Below are positions 25,783-36,440 of a stretch of 64,000 bases of DNA, piece after piece (within the stretch, counting starts at the first letter, position 1; each line of letters begins with the position of its first letter). The translations under genes were made by a program, and so were the position numbers. Location of the stretch: NCBI RefSeq assembly GCF_002836975.1, contig NZ_NIJK01000044.1:1-64000 (forward strand), given 5' to 3'. The notes under the pieces were generated by a model that was given only the letters and a program-made list of their open reading frames with translations, was not told the DNA's origin and searched no databases. This DNA comes from Shewanella indica (lineage in GTDB: Bacteria; Pseudomonadota; Gammaproteobacteria; Enterobacterales; Shewanellaceae).

Positions 25783-26241
25783 ATGGCACTGACCCGCAAA
25801 CAGTGGAATAACATCATTATTCTGGCCTCCATTTTGATGGTGTCGGTACTGACCTTGCTGGATAAACGCATGAACTCGGTGCCCGATACCCGCGAGCTGT
25901 TTGACAGCCATACTGAACTGCAACAGCTGCAACTGAACGGGATCTGGTTGGCACAGGCCGCCACTGGCCAATGGCAGTGTGACCCCAAGGTGCTCAATTG
26001 CGCCGACTGGAGTCAAGCCTGGCTCAGTATTCGGGTATCACCATTGGCCAGCAAGCCTGAACTCACCCAAGATGAGCGGCCACAAGAGTTGCTGCTGAAA
26101 GTCAGCGGCGCTGCCGAGCCACAACTTTGGCTGTTTTATCCCCATCAAGGACTGCTTAAATCTGCCGCCGGGAACTGGTATCTTATTCCCCCCAGCCTCA
26201 GAAGTGGTGTTGTACCTCTGCTGAGTGTATCCACAAGCTGA
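25783..26241 (+). CDS. Hypothetical membrane-anchored protein
   Basis: 152 aa, not recognised. One N-terminal membrane anchor (about residues 10-26, [17 protein letters not shown]) is followed by a periplasmic-looking domain with two Cys ([13 protein letters not shown]) that could form a disulfide. ATG 25783 is preferred to a TTG at 25777. It lies close to moaA and ends just before mutM, so co-transcription with mutM is possible. Confidence 0.65.
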   Translation: MALTRKQWNNIIILASILMVSVLTLLDKRMNSVPDTRELFDSHTELQQLQLNGIWLAQAATGQWQCDPKVLNCADWSQAWLSIRVSPLASKPELTQDERPQELLLKVSGAAEPQLWLFYPHQGLLKSAAGNWYLIPPSLRSGVVPLLSVSTS

Positions 26242-26257
26242 TAGAGCAGAGAGCCTT

Positions 26258-27073
26258 ATGCCAGAATTGCCGGAAGTGGAAGTGACCCGCCTCGGGGTTG
26301 CGCCGTATCTTGTTGATCAGACCGTCAGTAACCTTATCGTTCGGAATCCTTCACTGCGTTGGCCGGTACCTGAAACGGCCCGCAATATCATAGGACAGAC
26401 CATCAGAGCCGTGCGCCGCCGCGCCAAATACCTGCTGCTGGATACAGATGCCGGTACCTGCATAGTGCATCTGGGGATGTCCGGCAGCCTGCGAATTTTG
26501 CCCCGTAGCACACCGGCGGAGAAACACGACCATATAGATTTGGAGCTGGAAAACGGCCGGGTGCTGAGGTTCAACGACCCGCGCAGATTCGGTGCCTGGC
26601 TCTGGTGCGAGTTGCCGGAAACGGCTCATCCACTACTGGCCAAACTGGGCCCCGAACCCTTAACGGATGCCTTCAATGTCGAGCAACTGCACGCGGCACT
26701 CAAGGGCAAGAAGAAGGCGATAAAACTTTGTCTGATGGACAATGCCATTGTGGTGGGTGTCGGTAATATCTATGCCAACGAAGCCCTGTTTGCCGCCGGG
26801 ATCCACCCGCAGGCCGATGCCGGTAAAGTGGATAAAGAGCGGCTGACAGTGCTGGTCGCCGAGATAAAGCTGATCCTGGCTCAGGCCATCAAACAGGGCG
26901 GTACCACACTGAAAGATTTCACCAATGCCGAAGGTAAACCGGGTTACTTTGCCCAAAAGCTGCATGTCTATGGCCGCGGAGGGGAAACCTGCACCCAATG
27001 TGGCCATCTATTATCCGAAATACGCCTGGGACAGCGCAGCACAGTGTTTTGCAGCCTGTGCCAGACGCGCTGA
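26258..27073 (+). CDS. mutM: Formamidopyrimidine-DNA glycosylase
   Basis: 271 aa. Excises 8-oxoguanine and ring-opened purines and cuts the strand at the lesion. The N-terminal MPELPEVE carries the catalytic Pro and Glu after Met removal, a Lys near 58 lies in the RRRAKYLLL region, and a C-terminal zinc finger has CTQC and CSLC. The ATG at 26258 gives exactly the family N-terminus; the longer frame is wrong. Confidence 0.97.
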   Translation: MPELPEVEVTRLGVAPYLVDQTVSNLIVRNPSLRWPVPETARNIIGQTIRAVRRRAKYLLLDTDAGTCIVHLGMSGSLRILPRSTPAEKHDHIDLELENGRVLRFNDPRRFGAWLWCELPETAHPLLAKLGPEPLTDAFNVEQLHAALKGKKKAIKLCLMDNAIVVGVGNIYANEALFAAGIHPQADAGKVDKERLTVLVAEIKLILAQAIKQGGTTLKDFTNAEGKPGYFAQKLHVYGRGGETCTQCGHLLSEIRLGQRSTVFCSLCQTR

Positions 27074-27080
27074 CCCAAGG

Positions 27081-28802
27081 CTATTCCCGCATCCACTGCC
27101 CCGGATGCGGGGTGTAGTAACTGACCATAGTCTTGGGCGACTGACATTCGGGCAGACTCGCCGATGCCGACAGTAAATACCAATCTTGCCTGTGGGCCGA
27201 GCCCATATTCTGCCCCTTACTCAAATCAAAGCATTCAAGGGTTACCCAACCGGGAACCAGGAGATAGCGTTGTTTACCTTGTTGCAGCCACTGCCAGGCC
27301 CGGCGCTCCTGCTCGGCAGTGGATGCCAGATAGCTAAAATGGGTAATACTTATGGGAGAAAACAGAATAAACTGCTCCTTGAAGCGGATTAATCCAAGCT
27401 CAGCTTCCTCACCTATCACCTCGGCAGTATGTTGCATCAAAGCCTTGGGAGTACGTATTTCATCGAGTAACAGATAACCCCAGGTGCTGACCAGGAGCCA
27501 TCCCAGAATAGTTACAGCGCCGGCCCTGAACAGCGAAGGCTGCTTCCTTAGCCACCAAATCAAAATTAGCCAGGAGGAACCCAGCACCATAAACAGGTAG
27601 CCGATACCTGTGAGATCATCGGTATAGTCCGCCAACCTCTCAAGCAACTTGGGATGATGCAGCAATGCCAGCACCCCAAGAGTCAGCAGCAAGCCCCCCA
27701 ACAACCACAACAGGGCGGACACCAAGCGCTCAAACCACAGACTCAACTGTGCTCCCTGCAATGCAGCCGCAATGGCCAGCGCGGCCATCGGCAGTGCCGG
27801 TAAAATATAGAGATTGCGCTTACCTGGGCTGATACTGAAAAACACCACCACCAACAAGACCCATAACAGCAAGACGGCAATGCCTGGGTCTGCCTTAATG
27901 GCCGCCCAGAGGCGCTTTCCGTAAGCCAATGCCAATAAAGGCAGAGGGAACCAGAGCCAAGGAATGACACTGAAAACAAAGAAATACCAAGGTTTGATAT
28001 GATCCCAGGCGTTGACGTAACGTTCACCCGTTTGCTTAAACAAAATATTGTTCATGTAAGCCAGGTGATCCGGGCTCGCGGATGCTTGAACCGTCAGTAT
28101 CATGGGAACCAACCAGAGCGCAATTACGGCCAACATGGCGACCGGCCCCAATAGCGCCCGCCAGCGCCAGCTCTCTCGCCATAAGCCTCGTTGCCAGCTG
28201 TAAAATGCCAACGGCAACAGCAACAGCAGAGGCAGAAAGCCAACCCCCTTGGTGATAACCCCCAAACCCATAAAGCCCCAGGCGGCGAAATACCAGCCCC
28301 AACTCGGCCCTTTGAGGAAATGGCGCAAGAGGCCATAACACCCTAAAGTAATCCAGCACATCACCATGGCATCTATCTGGGCATTCTTGGCCTGCATCAA
28401 AAATTGCGGCACCAATAGCAGCAGCAGAGCAGCATTGCGGCCAGTGCGAACATTCCAAAGTCTGGCGCCCAGATCGTAGACCAGCATCACGGTCAACAAA
28501 CCACACAGAGCATTGGGCAGCAAGAAAGCCAGCTTGAGGTCACCAATCAAGGCGTAGCAAAGTGCTATGGCCCACATGAAAACCGGCGGTTTATCAGGAT
28601 AAAATTCGCCGCCGCGACTGGGAAACAACCACTGACCGCTACTGACCATTTCTCTGGCGACTTCGACAAATCTGGGTTCGTCAGCAGGCCAGGGAGAGCG
28701 GAATCCAATTCCCAGCAACATAATAAACAGGGTCAGCCAGAACAATGCCCAAAACACCCTGGTGTAACTATCACTGTCAAAGTAGCTACGCAGCCAATTC
28801 AT
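27081..28802 (-). CDS. GT39/ArnT-like membrane glycosyltransferase
   Basis: 573 aa, about 11-12 membrane segments. Family of polyisoprenyl-phosphate-sugar transferases (PMT/ArnT). The N-terminal periplasmic loop has PWPADEPRFVEVAREM with the conserved acidic pair, and GGEFYPDKPPVFMW. It transfers a sugar from a lipid carrier to a periplasmic acceptor such as lipid A or LPS core; donor and acceptor are unknown. ATG 28802 follows GGAGCTTTG and overlaps the stop of the TVP38-like gene (ATGA). With that gene and the GT2 gene it forms a three-gene operon. Confidence 0.85.
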   Translation of the reverse strand: MNWLRSYFDSDSYTRVFWALFWLTLFIMLLGIGFRSPWPADEPRFVEVAREMVSSGQWLFPSRGGEFYPDKPPVFMWAIALCYALIGDLKLAFLLPNALCGLLTVMLVYDLGARLWNVRTGRNAALLLLLVPQFLMQAKNAQIDAMVMCWITLGCYGLLRHFLKGPSWGWYFAAWGFMGLGVITKGVGFLPLLLLLPLAFYSWQRGLWRESWRWRALLGPVAMLAVIALWLVPMILTVQASASPDHLAYMNNILFKQTGERYVNAWDHIKPWYFFVFSVIPWLWFPLPLLALAYGKRLWAAIKADPGIAVLLLWVLLVVVFFSISPGKRNLYILPALPMAALAIAAALQGAQLSLWFERLVSALLWLLGGLLLTLGVLALLHHPKLLERLADYTDDLTGIGYLFMVLGSSWLILIWWLRKQPSLFRAGAVTILGWLLVSTWGYLLLDEIRTPKALMQHTAEVIGEEAELGLIRFKEQFILFSPISITHFSYLASTAEQERRAWQWLQQGKQRYLLVPGWVTLECFDLSKGQNMGSAHRQDWYLLSASASLPECQSPKTMVSYYTPHPGQWMRE

Positions 28803-29500
28803 CAAAGCTCCTGTTTGTCTGTGACCAAATCATCCACCTGACGACTCAGGCGATTGCGGTAAAGGTAAGTTCCTATAAAGCTGGAAAGCAGCAATAGCAC
28901 CAGGCTGATGCCGAGTTGATACTGATCAGACAAGCCCAAGCCGGCCCCGGCATAGGCAAAGATCAGCATCTGCGGTAAATAACCAATGAAACTGCCAAGC
29001 AAAAAACCGCCGACAGGAACCCGGGTTGCCCCGGCGAAAAGATTAGTCAACAGGTTGCTGCCCACAGGTAACAGCCTAATCATTAATACTTTGAGCCAGG
29101 TGCGATGGATGATCATCCGTTCAAAACGTTGCAGCCGTATACCAAAACGTTTTTGCAAGAATTCGCGTACCGTCAAACGGGCACAGTAAAAGCTGAGAAG
29201 GCAACCCGCCAAGGCGGCAAAGGTAGAAAACAGGGCGCCAACAGCCCCCCCAAGCGCGAAGCCGAAAACAAAGGCAATGATCTGTCTCGGCCCCCCCACG
29301 GCAGTAAACAGGGTGCCCACAGCAAACAGTAACGCCAGTCCACCACTCCCTTGGCGCTGAATAAAGTTGGCGACCCAGTTGCTGTCGGTGAGATGCTCAA
29401 ACCAGCCGGCCTGAACGGCCAACATCAGCCCAAGCAAAACAGAGAGCAACAACAGTGTCTTTAGCAAACGCTTCAACTTAATCCCGGCGGCTGTGTTCAA
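28802..29500 (-). CDS. TVP38/TMEM64 (DedA-superfamily) membrane protein
   Basis: 232 aa with about 6 hydrophobic segments. The core motif AVGGPRQIIAFVFGFALGGAVGALFSTFAALAGC matches the VTT/SNARE-associated family, and the RLLPVGSNLLTNLFAGATRVP loop is typical. Related DedA proteins have been shown to flip undecaprenyl phosphate or phospholipids. Placed between a GT2 synthase and a GT39 transferase, it could move the lipid carrier or lipid-linked sugar (inference). Overlaps the GT2 gene by 23 bp and the GT39 gene by the ATGA. Confidence 0.8.
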   Translation of the reverse strand: MNTAAGIKLKRLLKTLLLLSVLLGLMLAVQAGWFEHLTDSNWVANFIQRQGSGGLALLFAVGTLFTAVGGPRQIIAFVFGFALGGAVGALFSTFAALAGCLLSFYCARLTVREFLQKRFGIRLQRFERMIIHRTWLKVLMIRLLPVGSNLLTNLFAGATRVPVGGFLLGSFIGYLPQMLIFAYAGAGLGLSDQYQLGISLVLLLLSSFIGTYLYRNRLSRQVDDLVTDKQEL

Positions 29501-30209
29501 TGCTGTCTATCTCGGCAATTTTGGCCCGGCGGATCAACCACATCACCCCCAAGATATCGACGATTCCCACCCAGAGTCGATTCCAGGCAGTATATTTTGA
29601 AATACCGGCTTGTCTATCTCTGTGATTAACCACGGAAATACGCACATCTCCCCCCATACGGCGGATAAGCGCCGGAATATACCTGTGCATATGGTTGAAA
29701 TAGGGAAGTTTCAGAAAACTGGCTCGTGGAAACAGTTTAAGGCCACAGCCGGTATCCGGAACGCCATCGTGCAACAAAGCATCGCGTACCCGGTTGGCAA
29801 AACGGGATTGAAAGCGTTTCCAAGCCGTGTCTTTACGGTGCTTTCGATAACCTGCGATACAAAAATCAGCACTGTTCATTTGCGGGATAAGCCGGATCAT
29901 GGCGGGGATATCTGCAGGATCATTCTGCCCATCGGCGTCCAGGGTCACTATATATTCCCCCTTGGCCTCGCGCACTCCCGTGCAGATAGCCGTGCTCTGA
30001 CCTGTACTGCGTTTATGACGAATAACTCTGGCATCACAGCCATTTTGCTCTGCGGTTTGTAACACTTCGTTGGCAGTGTTATCGCTGCTGCCATCGTCCA
30101 CAACCAGAATTTCAAATGGAGTTGTACTTGCCAAGGCCTGACAGATTTCATTAATGAGAGGGCCTATATTGCCGGCTTCGTCTTTGGCGGGTATTACGAC
30201 TGAAATCAA
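29478..30209 (-). CDS. GT2 polyprenyl-phosphate glycosyltransferase (DPM1-like)
   Basis: 243 aa. Transfers a sugar from a nucleotide donor to polyprenyl phosphate at the cytoplasmic face. N-terminus ISVVIPAKDEAGNI, VVDDGSSDNT, DADGQNDPADI (DxD metal site) and a C-terminal VNHRDRQAGISKY block are as in dolichol-phosphate-mannose synthases. The start is probably TTG 30209, which has GGGAG 7 nt upstream and gives the family N-terminus; ATG starts at 30260 and 30278 would add unrelated residues and lie in a strong hairpin. First gene of the GT2-TVP38-GT39 operon. Confidence 0.85.
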   Translation of the reverse strand: MISVVIPAKDEAGNIGPLINEICQALASTTPFEILVVDDGSSDNTANEVLQTAEQNGCDARVIRHKRSTGQSTAICTGVREAKGEYIVTLDADGQNDPADIPAMIRLIPQMNSADFCIAGYRKHRKDTAWKRFQSRFANRVRDALLHDGVPDTGCGLKLFPRASFLKLPYFNHMHRYIPALIRRMGGDVRISVVNHRDRQAGISKYTAWNRLWVGIVDILGVMWLIRRAKIAEIDSIEHSRRD

Positions 30210-30233
30210 AAATAAGCTCCCGGGATACTGACC

Positions 30234-30272
30234 TAAAAACAGTTCAAGCCTATGTTCCATAGGCTTGAACTG
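30234..30272 (-). terminator. Terminator-like hairpin just before the GT2 start
   Basis: Perfect 15-bp inverted repeat (30240-30254 with 30258-30272, 3-nt loop). On the minus strand it is followed by TTTTT and ends about 25 nt before the GT2 TTG start. It may end read-through from the Wzi-like gene or act as an attenuator in the GT2 operon leader. Confidence 0.7.
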
Positions 30273-30367
30273 CAGCATAGAAGTCGTTTCTTAAGGTTAA
30301 ATTATGTCAACGCCGCTTTTTACGCAACCATTAAAACCAATGCTGATAACATTTTAATTACAGACAT

Positions 30368-30390
30368 AAAAAAGCCGGCTAAGCCGGCTT
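30368..30390 (-). terminator. Terminator of the Wzi-like gene
   Basis: AAGCCGGC-TAA-GCCGGCTT stem followed on the minus strand by T6, 18 bp after the stop codon. Confidence 0.9.
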
Positions 30391-30407
30391 AGGGAAGGTG
30401 TTATTTC

Positions 30408-31901
30408 TCAGAATCTGTATTCGTAACTGCCAAATAGGCTGGCATCTGTATCGTTATCAGTATCGAATTCTGAACGGGAAGCAGTTCCCCCAAAAGTCAT
30501 CATCCCCTTCAACCAGGGCATTCGATAGCTGAGCTCCAACATCAATAGGTCTTCCTTGGCAGGCTGAGGTGCCCAACCATGAGAAAGAGACTTGCCGTCT
30601 TTATTGAGTTGAGCATAACGCAGGTAAGCGTTGATGCCGTGACTGTCGGCAAATTGCCCAACCAAACCCAACACATAAACCTTGGCATCGCTGTCATAGG
30701 TGGATCCCAAAGAACGTTGATAGTAACGTGAACCACTCAGGTAAGTGCTATGTTCATAGAAACAGTTAAACACATTAGGGTCGCTACCACAGGCTACCAT
30801 TGTATCCGTATACTCAAAGAACAGCTTATATTGTTGCTGCGCCAGGTTGAAGCGGGTATCAGCGCCCACCAACACGGCACAGTCGGCAATCTGCCATGGC
30901 GCCGAACCGCTGGAGTCTTCACAGGTGCGCTCCAGATAAAGGCCGAAAGGCACGTTAAACAGAGTGTCGGCATAACGAATATCGAAGCCCGCCATCTGGT
31001 TGCCTATCTTGGACTGCATGGAAGGGTCACAGTTGGGATCTCCATCGGCACACTCTGTACCTCCTGAAATAGCATCCCAGAATGAACCAAAACCGCAATC
31101 CTGTCCCTCACCACAGAATTGCGTGGTCCAGGAAAGGCCTATTTCCAACTGTTTGAAGGGTCTGACACTGCCACGCATATTCCACAGCAGGGTATCTTCG
31201 ATGGCCCTGTCGTCGTTCATCCAACTAATACCAGTAGTCAAGGTCCAGGGACCAATCCAGGATAGCCAAGGGGTTTCAAAGCCAGCGGCATTGTTGCGAC
31301 TGAGCATCACAGACGGCATGGGCCTGGCATTATTTGATTTATGCAAGGCCGAATCAAATCCTGGTCCCCACCACTGCTGCACAGCGCCTGCGGTCACTAT
31401 CCAATTGCCCAATACCACAGCCATGTAGGAATCATCCGGACGAGCGTTCTCATCATCCTGAGCATCATATGCCCCGGTTCCTGCAACCTTGAAGGCAAAA
31501 CGTTCTCCGACATATTCATAGGAGGCGCTCAGTTGTCCCTTCTCACGATAGTCAGAACCAAAATGTTGAAATCTGGCAGCATCGGTTGCCGCCGTTGCCT
31601 TGATGGCCGCACTACCGCGACTGTCTATCGCCTGACGATAGTAAAAATTCACCCTGGAAAAGGCGTCGGTCAACGCCGGGGTCAGGGTGGCCGGCTCAAC
31701 TTTGGCCAAGTCGGCACCGATACCTGCCCACATCAAGGGATAGGTATTGACTGGAACCGTGATTACCCCGGCATCGGCCAGCGCTTGTATATCGGCTCTT
31801 AAATAAATGTCAGAACTATCGACCCAAGGCGCCGCTTGACTCATAGTACTCATTCCCAGGCCAATGCCCAGTACCAAGCTTTTGTACAAAAAACTTCTCA
31901 T
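30408..31901 (-). CDS. Capsule-assembly Wzi-family outer-membrane protein
   Basis: 497 aa. Signal peptide (MRSFLYKSLVLGIGLGMSTMSQA), then a helical N-terminal bundle motif (WVDSSDIYLRADIQALADAGVI..P..TYPLMW) and a large beta-barrel that ends SYEYRF with the terminal Phe of BAM substrates. The GNWIVTAGAVQQWWGPGFDSAL segment is a hallmark of Wzi, the surface lectin that anchors capsule in E. coli. Here it lies beside coaD and the LPS core cluster; no capsule genes are in view, so the surface polysaccharide it serves is unknown. It sits 5 bp after coaD and may share its transcript. Confidence 0.85.
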   Translation of the reverse strand: MRSFLYKSLVLGIGLGMSTMSQAAPWVDSSDIYLRADIQALADAGVITVPVNTYPLMWAGIGADLAKVEPATLTPALTDAFSRVNFYYRQAIDSRGSAAIKATAATDAARFQHFGSDYREKGQLSASYEYVGERFAFKVAGTGAYDAQDDENARPDDSYMAVVLGNWIVTAGAVQQWWGPGFDSALHKSNNARPMPSVMLSRNNAAGFETPWLSWIGPWTLTTGISWMNDDRAIEDTLLWNMRGSVRPFKQLEIGLSWTTQFCGEGQDCGFGSFWDAISGGTECADGDPNCDPSMQSKIGNQMAGFDIRYADTLFNVPFGLYLERTCEDSSGSAPWQIADCAVLVGADTRFNLAQQQYKLFFEYTDTMVACGSDPNVFNCFYEHSTYLSGSRYYQRSLGSTYDSDAKVYVLGLVGQFADSHGINAYLRYAQLNKDGKSLSHGWAPQPAKEDLLMLELSYRMPWLKGMMTFGGTASRSEFDTDNDTDASLFGSYEYRF

Positions 31902-31906
31902 TGAAA

Positions 31907-32712
<806 letters not shown>

Positions 32713-33747
32713 ATGTTAAAAAGAGTATTGGTCATCAAACACGATAAAATTGGCGACTTTGTCCTCATGTGGCCTGCACTGTATTTACTCAGGCATGCTT
32801 TACCGCAAGCCAGTATTGAAATGTTTGTCTCTCCAGCCGTAAAGCCTTTTGCTGAAGTATGCCCTTATGTTGACCATGTCATTGTCGATAACGGCAACGA
32901 TGAAGAGATTGGCGAAGCCATCAGCGCCAGGCAATATGACGCCATTCTCATCTCTCAATCCGAATACCGTATCTACAAAATCTTACGCCACATAGATGTT
33001 GCCTATAAACTCGCTCCTAAGCATAACTGGTACCAATATCTCTATAAACACAGAGCCAACGTTCAATATCGTAAGGGAGAGCCTTGTTGGCGTGGTGCTT
33101 GCTTACTGGTAGAGCACTTCCTTAATCATTTTGGATACAGTATCCCAGCGCTTCCCAAACAATATTGGGATAAACAAGCCGTGCGAGACAAATGGCAAGC
33201 CTATTACGAACATTCTTCAGGTGAAAAGTTGATCTTTGCTCATCCGGGTACAGGTGGGTCATCCGGTGCGCTCGCCCCAAAGGACTTTGCCTACCTATTA
33301 ACACAGATAAACGCCAATACTAAAATCGACTGTAAGTTTGTACTCACCTTTAACGGTGACGAAGAAGCATTAGCGCAAATAATCAATAAAGACTTACAAG
33401 CTAACGGAGTCAAAGTGGTGATGGCCAAACCTTTAGCCGGCCTTGCCGACTTTGCCGAATCACTGGTCGCTGCCGACATGTTTATCGCAGGTTCAACAGG
33501 CCCATTACATATCGCTGGGCTCCATGATGTGCCGACTGTAGGCTTTTATGCGGGGAGGCGTTCAGCGCCCAAAATTCGCTGGCAAACTTTGACCCAGAGC
33601 CACAAGCGTCTAGCCTTTACTCCACCGATAGGCAAAAAAACTGGCCGAAATATGGCACTAATCGATTTTGACGCTGCGGCACAGGAAATTGCTCAGTTCC
33701 TAGATACCTTTTATGGTGAGCCCCAACCACTCACCTCGGATTTATAA
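32713..33747 (+). CDS. GT9 heptosyltransferase-like protein
   Basis: 344 aa. ADP-heptose:LPS heptosyltransferase fold (GT-B). The N-terminal motif VLVIKHDKIGDFVLMWPAL and the C-terminal donor-site motif AGSTGPLHIAGL match the family. It probably adds a heptose (or another sugar) to the LPS inner core; which position is not determinable. First gene of a plus-strand run hldD-GT8-GT25-GT9. Ribosome site is weak. Confidence 0.85.
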   Translation: MLKRVLVIKHDKIGDFVLMWPALYLLRHALPQASIEMFVSPAVKPFAEVCPYVDHVIVDNGNDEEIGEAISARQYDAILISQSEYRIYKILRHIDVAYKLAPKHNWYQYLYKHRANVQYRKGEPCWRGACLLVEHFLNHFGYSIPALPKQYWDKQAVRDKWQAYYEHSSGEKLIFAHPGTGGSSGALAPKDFAYLLTQINANTKIDCKFVLTFNGDEEALAQIINKDLQANGVKVVMAKPLAGLADFAESLVAADMFIAGSTGPLHIAGLHDVPTVGFYAGRRSAPKIRWQTLTQSHKRLAFTPPIGKKTGRNMALIDFDAAAQEIAQFLDTFYGEPQPLTSDL

Positions 33748-33798
33748 CATTTAGCGACTCGACATTTATACGAGTCACACGAGAATTGGAAAATACTT

Positions 33799-34752
33799 AT
33801 GATAGTAGTCACAGGTGCCGCAGGCTTTATTGGTAGCAACTTAGTTAAAGCGCTCAATAACTTAGGGCGTAGTGATATTATTGCCGTAGATGACCTGACC
33901 GACGGCACCAAGATGTTTAATCTCGCCGACTGTGAAATCGCCGATTATCTGGATAAAGCAGACTTCATCGAACAGATCAACCAGGGACAATTCGATAACA
34001 AGGTTGAAGTAATCTTCCATCAAGGCGCCTGTTCGTCAACCACTGAGTGGGACGGCAAGTTTATGATGGCTAACAACTACGAGTATTCCAAAACTCTGCT
34101 CCACTTCTGTGAGCGTACCGGCAGCCAGTTTATCTATGCATCCTCGGCCTCTGTTTACGGCGGCAGCGATAAGTTTGTCGAGCAGCGGGAGCTGGAAAAG
34201 CCGCTCAACGTCTATGCCTACTCCAAGTTCCTGTTCGATCAATATGTCAGGCAACATAGCTTCAAGACTCAAGTGGCCGGACTACGTTACTTCAACGTTT
34301 ATGGACCAAGGGAACAACATAAGGGCGGCATGGCTAGTGTAGCTTTCCACTTCAACAATCAGATTAAGGCGAATGGTATCTGCCGCCTGTTTCAGGGCCA
34401 CGACGGCTTCGAAGATGGCAAACAACTGAGAGACTTCGTGTATGTCGAAGATGTAGTCAAGGTCAACCTCTGGCTATGGCAAAATCCAAGTGTCTCAGGG
34501 GTGTACAACTGTGGTACGGGTCAAGCACAGAGCTTCAACGATGTGGCCAATGCGGTGATCGCTTATCACGGTAAGGGGGAAATCGAATATATTCCTTTCC
34601 CGGATAAGCTCAAAGGCGCCTATCAAAGCTATACCCAGGCGGATCTCACTCGACTTAGGGCTGCTGGGTATACTCAGGCCTTTAAAACAGTCGAGCAAGG
34701 AGTACCCGAGTATCTGGACTGGCTGGCCGCGCAACACTTTATCGGTCAGTAA
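33799..34752 (+). CDS. hldD: ADP-glyceromanno-heptose 6-epimerase
   Basis: 317 aa. Short-chain dehydrogenase/epimerase making ADP-L-glycero-D-manno-heptose, the donor for LPS heptosyltransferases. Rossmann motif GAAGFIGSN, catalytic Ser in [10 protein letters not shown] and the Y-x3-K pair in YAYSKFL are present. [19 protein letters not shown] is diagnostic of HldD. Placed right after a heptosyltransferase gene, it supplies substrate to its neighbours. Confidence 0.96.
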   Translation: MIVVTGAAGFIGSNLVKALNNLGRSDIIAVDDLTDGTKMFNLADCEIADYLDKADFIEQINQGQFDNKVEVIFHQGACSSTTEWDGKFMMANNYEYSKTLLHFCERTGSQFIYASSASVYGGSDKFVEQRELEKPLNVYAYSKFLFDQYVRQHSFKTQVAGLRYFNVYGPREQHKGGMASVAFHFNNQIKANGICRLFQGHDGFEDGKQLRDFVYVEDVVKVNLWLWQNPSVSGVYNCGTGQAQSFNDVANAVIAYHGKGEIEYIPFPDKLKGAYQSYTQADLTRLRAAGYTQAFKTVEQGVPEYLDWLAAQHFIGQ

Positions 34753-34777
34753 TTAAGCCTTGAGGAGCCCATTTGTA

Positions 34778-35638
34778 ATGAAAGACAATCAATTGAAAAC
34801 AGCTATTTTTACGCTTGCTATTGGTGATGAAAATCCCATGTACCGTGCCGCGTTACTCAGTTTCGAAAGATATGCCGAAAAAGTCGGTGCTGATCTTATC
34901 GTTTCAAAGGAGCTCCATTACCCAATCACCATCACAAATCCAAAACATACCGCCAGCCCTGCGTGGACAGAGAAGTTATATATCAAGGAGTTATTGAAAA
35001 AATACGATAGGGTACTGTACCTGGATGCCGATATCATTATTACTCCAGATGCTGACAACATTTTTGAAGTTTATAATGAACTGGATACTATTTATCTATT
35101 TAATGAAGGACAGTTGCTAGAGCGTCAACCTGTGATAGACAAAATTTCTGCTATCATGGGTGAAATAAAAGACTGGCCCAAAGAAAATGGACGCCCTGTC
35201 TACTATAACTTAGGCTGCATGCTAATTTCACGCCAATGTCCATTATTTGATATTGCCTCATTATCTGATCTTCAGAAACTTTGTAATCACATAAAGTACT
35301 ATGAACAAACTTATGTAAACTACCTGATACAACGTGATAATCTCAAAAATAAGAGCATATCCTCACAGTTTAACCGCATGGATGTTTTAGGGGCAGATAA
35401 TTATAAACAAGCCAGCTTCATCCATTATGCTGGTAGAGGCTATACTAACTCTTCCTTAAAACGTGAAGTCAGATTTGTAAACGACTTTTGCGACATCTTT
35501 GCTAACCAAATAGATGCTGACACTTTAAAAGAAATCAAAAGCGACGGCTGGGAATTGTTTATCGACAAAGCACATAAGCGTTATAAGCTACCGAGATCGA
35601 TCATCAGTGCCTTGGCCAAAGCCTTCGTCACCATTTAA
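34778..35638 (+). CDS. GT8-like glycosyltransferase
   Basis: 286 aa. DxD-type transferase resembling GT8: YDRVLYLDADIIITPDADNIF carries the metal-binding D-x-D, with YYNLGCMLISRQCPLF as the following acceptor-side block and FIHYAGRGYTN near the C-terminus (HxGxxKPW position, here degenerate). It probably adds a hexose to the LPS core. ATG 34778 is used; GAGGAG lies upstream. Base composition is clearly more AT-rich than hldD, suggesting acquisition. Confidence 0.75.
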   Translation: MKDNQLKTAIFTLAIGDENPMYRAALLSFERYAEKVGADLIVSKELHYPITITNPKHTASPAWTEKLYIKELLKKYDRVLYLDADIIITPDADNIFEVYNELDTIYLFNEGQLLERQPVIDKISAIMGEIKDWPKENGRPVYYNLGCMLISRQCPLFDIASLSDLQKLCNHIKYYEQTYVNYLIQRDNLKNKSISSQFNRMDVLGADNYKQASFIHYAGRGYTNSSLKREVRFVNDFCDIFANQIDADTLKEIKSDGWELFIDKAHKRYKLPRSIISALAKAFVTI

Positions 35639-35655
35639 GGAAATAGCTAAAACTC

Positions 35656-36432
35656 ATGATGAAGTATAAGGTTTTCGTTATCAATCTAGCCCGCTCTAAA
35701 GAGCGGATGGCCCATATTACCGAGCAACTCAATCGTGTTGGAGTCCCCTTCGAACGCATAGAAGGCGTTGATGGCAACCTACTAACAGATGAAGAAATTG
35801 AACAGGTTTCTCCTGCCAAATTAGTGCAAAAAAACTATTACAGGGCGCTAAGTAAAGGAGAGGTCGGTTGCAGTCTTAGCCACAAAAAAGCATGGCAAAA
35901 AATTATCGATGATGACTTGGATTTTGCCTTCATTCTTGAGGATGACATCTACCTAGAAGACAATTTCTCAGAAGTGGTCGACTTAATGCGAAACCTACCC
36001 ACAAAAGAATGGGACTTCATTAAGCTTTATCCACTACGCAAGGGTGGCCAGAGCAATATTAGGAATGCTTATACTTACCATAAGCACAAATTTATTAGTT
36101 ATCATAAGTTTCCAATTAGCGCTGTAGCACAGGTAGTGAGTAAAAAAGGAGCTAAAGCACTTATCAAAAACATGCCTTATGTGGTACAACCAGTTGATGG
36201 ACACCTAAAATCCTGGTGGACGCTAGGTATTTATCCTTTTGGACTCATCCCATACTGCGTTTCAGTCGATCTGACGGGCCTATCGGACATCAACCCTCAT
36301 GGGGGGCTTGAAAAGATGAAGCAACGCAAATTAACCAAGCTATATCTTAACTGGCAACGCGCTCTGGCGCGGCTTTTTGCAACGCCTAAGCTTGACAAAA
36401 AATTCACACAGTTTACCAACTATCTAAAATAG
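35656..36432 (+). CDS. GT25 (LPS biosynthesis) glycosyltransferase
   Basis: 258 aa. GT25 family: KVFVINLARSKERMAHITEQLNRVGVPFERIEGVDG at the N-terminus, GEVGCSLSHKKAWQKI, and the acidic metal site FILEDDIYLED. These enzymes add galactose or glucose to LPS/LOS in many species. ATG 35656 and the next codon ATG 35659 are both possible starts. AT-rich like its neighbours. Confidence 0.85.
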   Translation: MMKYKVFVINLARSKERMAHITEQLNRVGVPFERIEGVDGNLLTDEEIEQVSPAKLVQKNYYRALSKGEVGCSLSHKKAWQKIIDDDLDFAFILEDDIYLEDNFSEVVDLMRNLPTKEWDFIKLYPLRKGGQSNIRNAYTYHKHKFISYHKFPISAVAQVVSKKGAKALIKNMPYVVQPVDGHLKSWWTLGIYPFGLIPYCVSVDLTGLSDINPHGGLEKMKQRKLTKLYLNWQRALARLFATPKLDKKFTQFTNYLK

Positions 36433-36440
36433 AGATTCTT

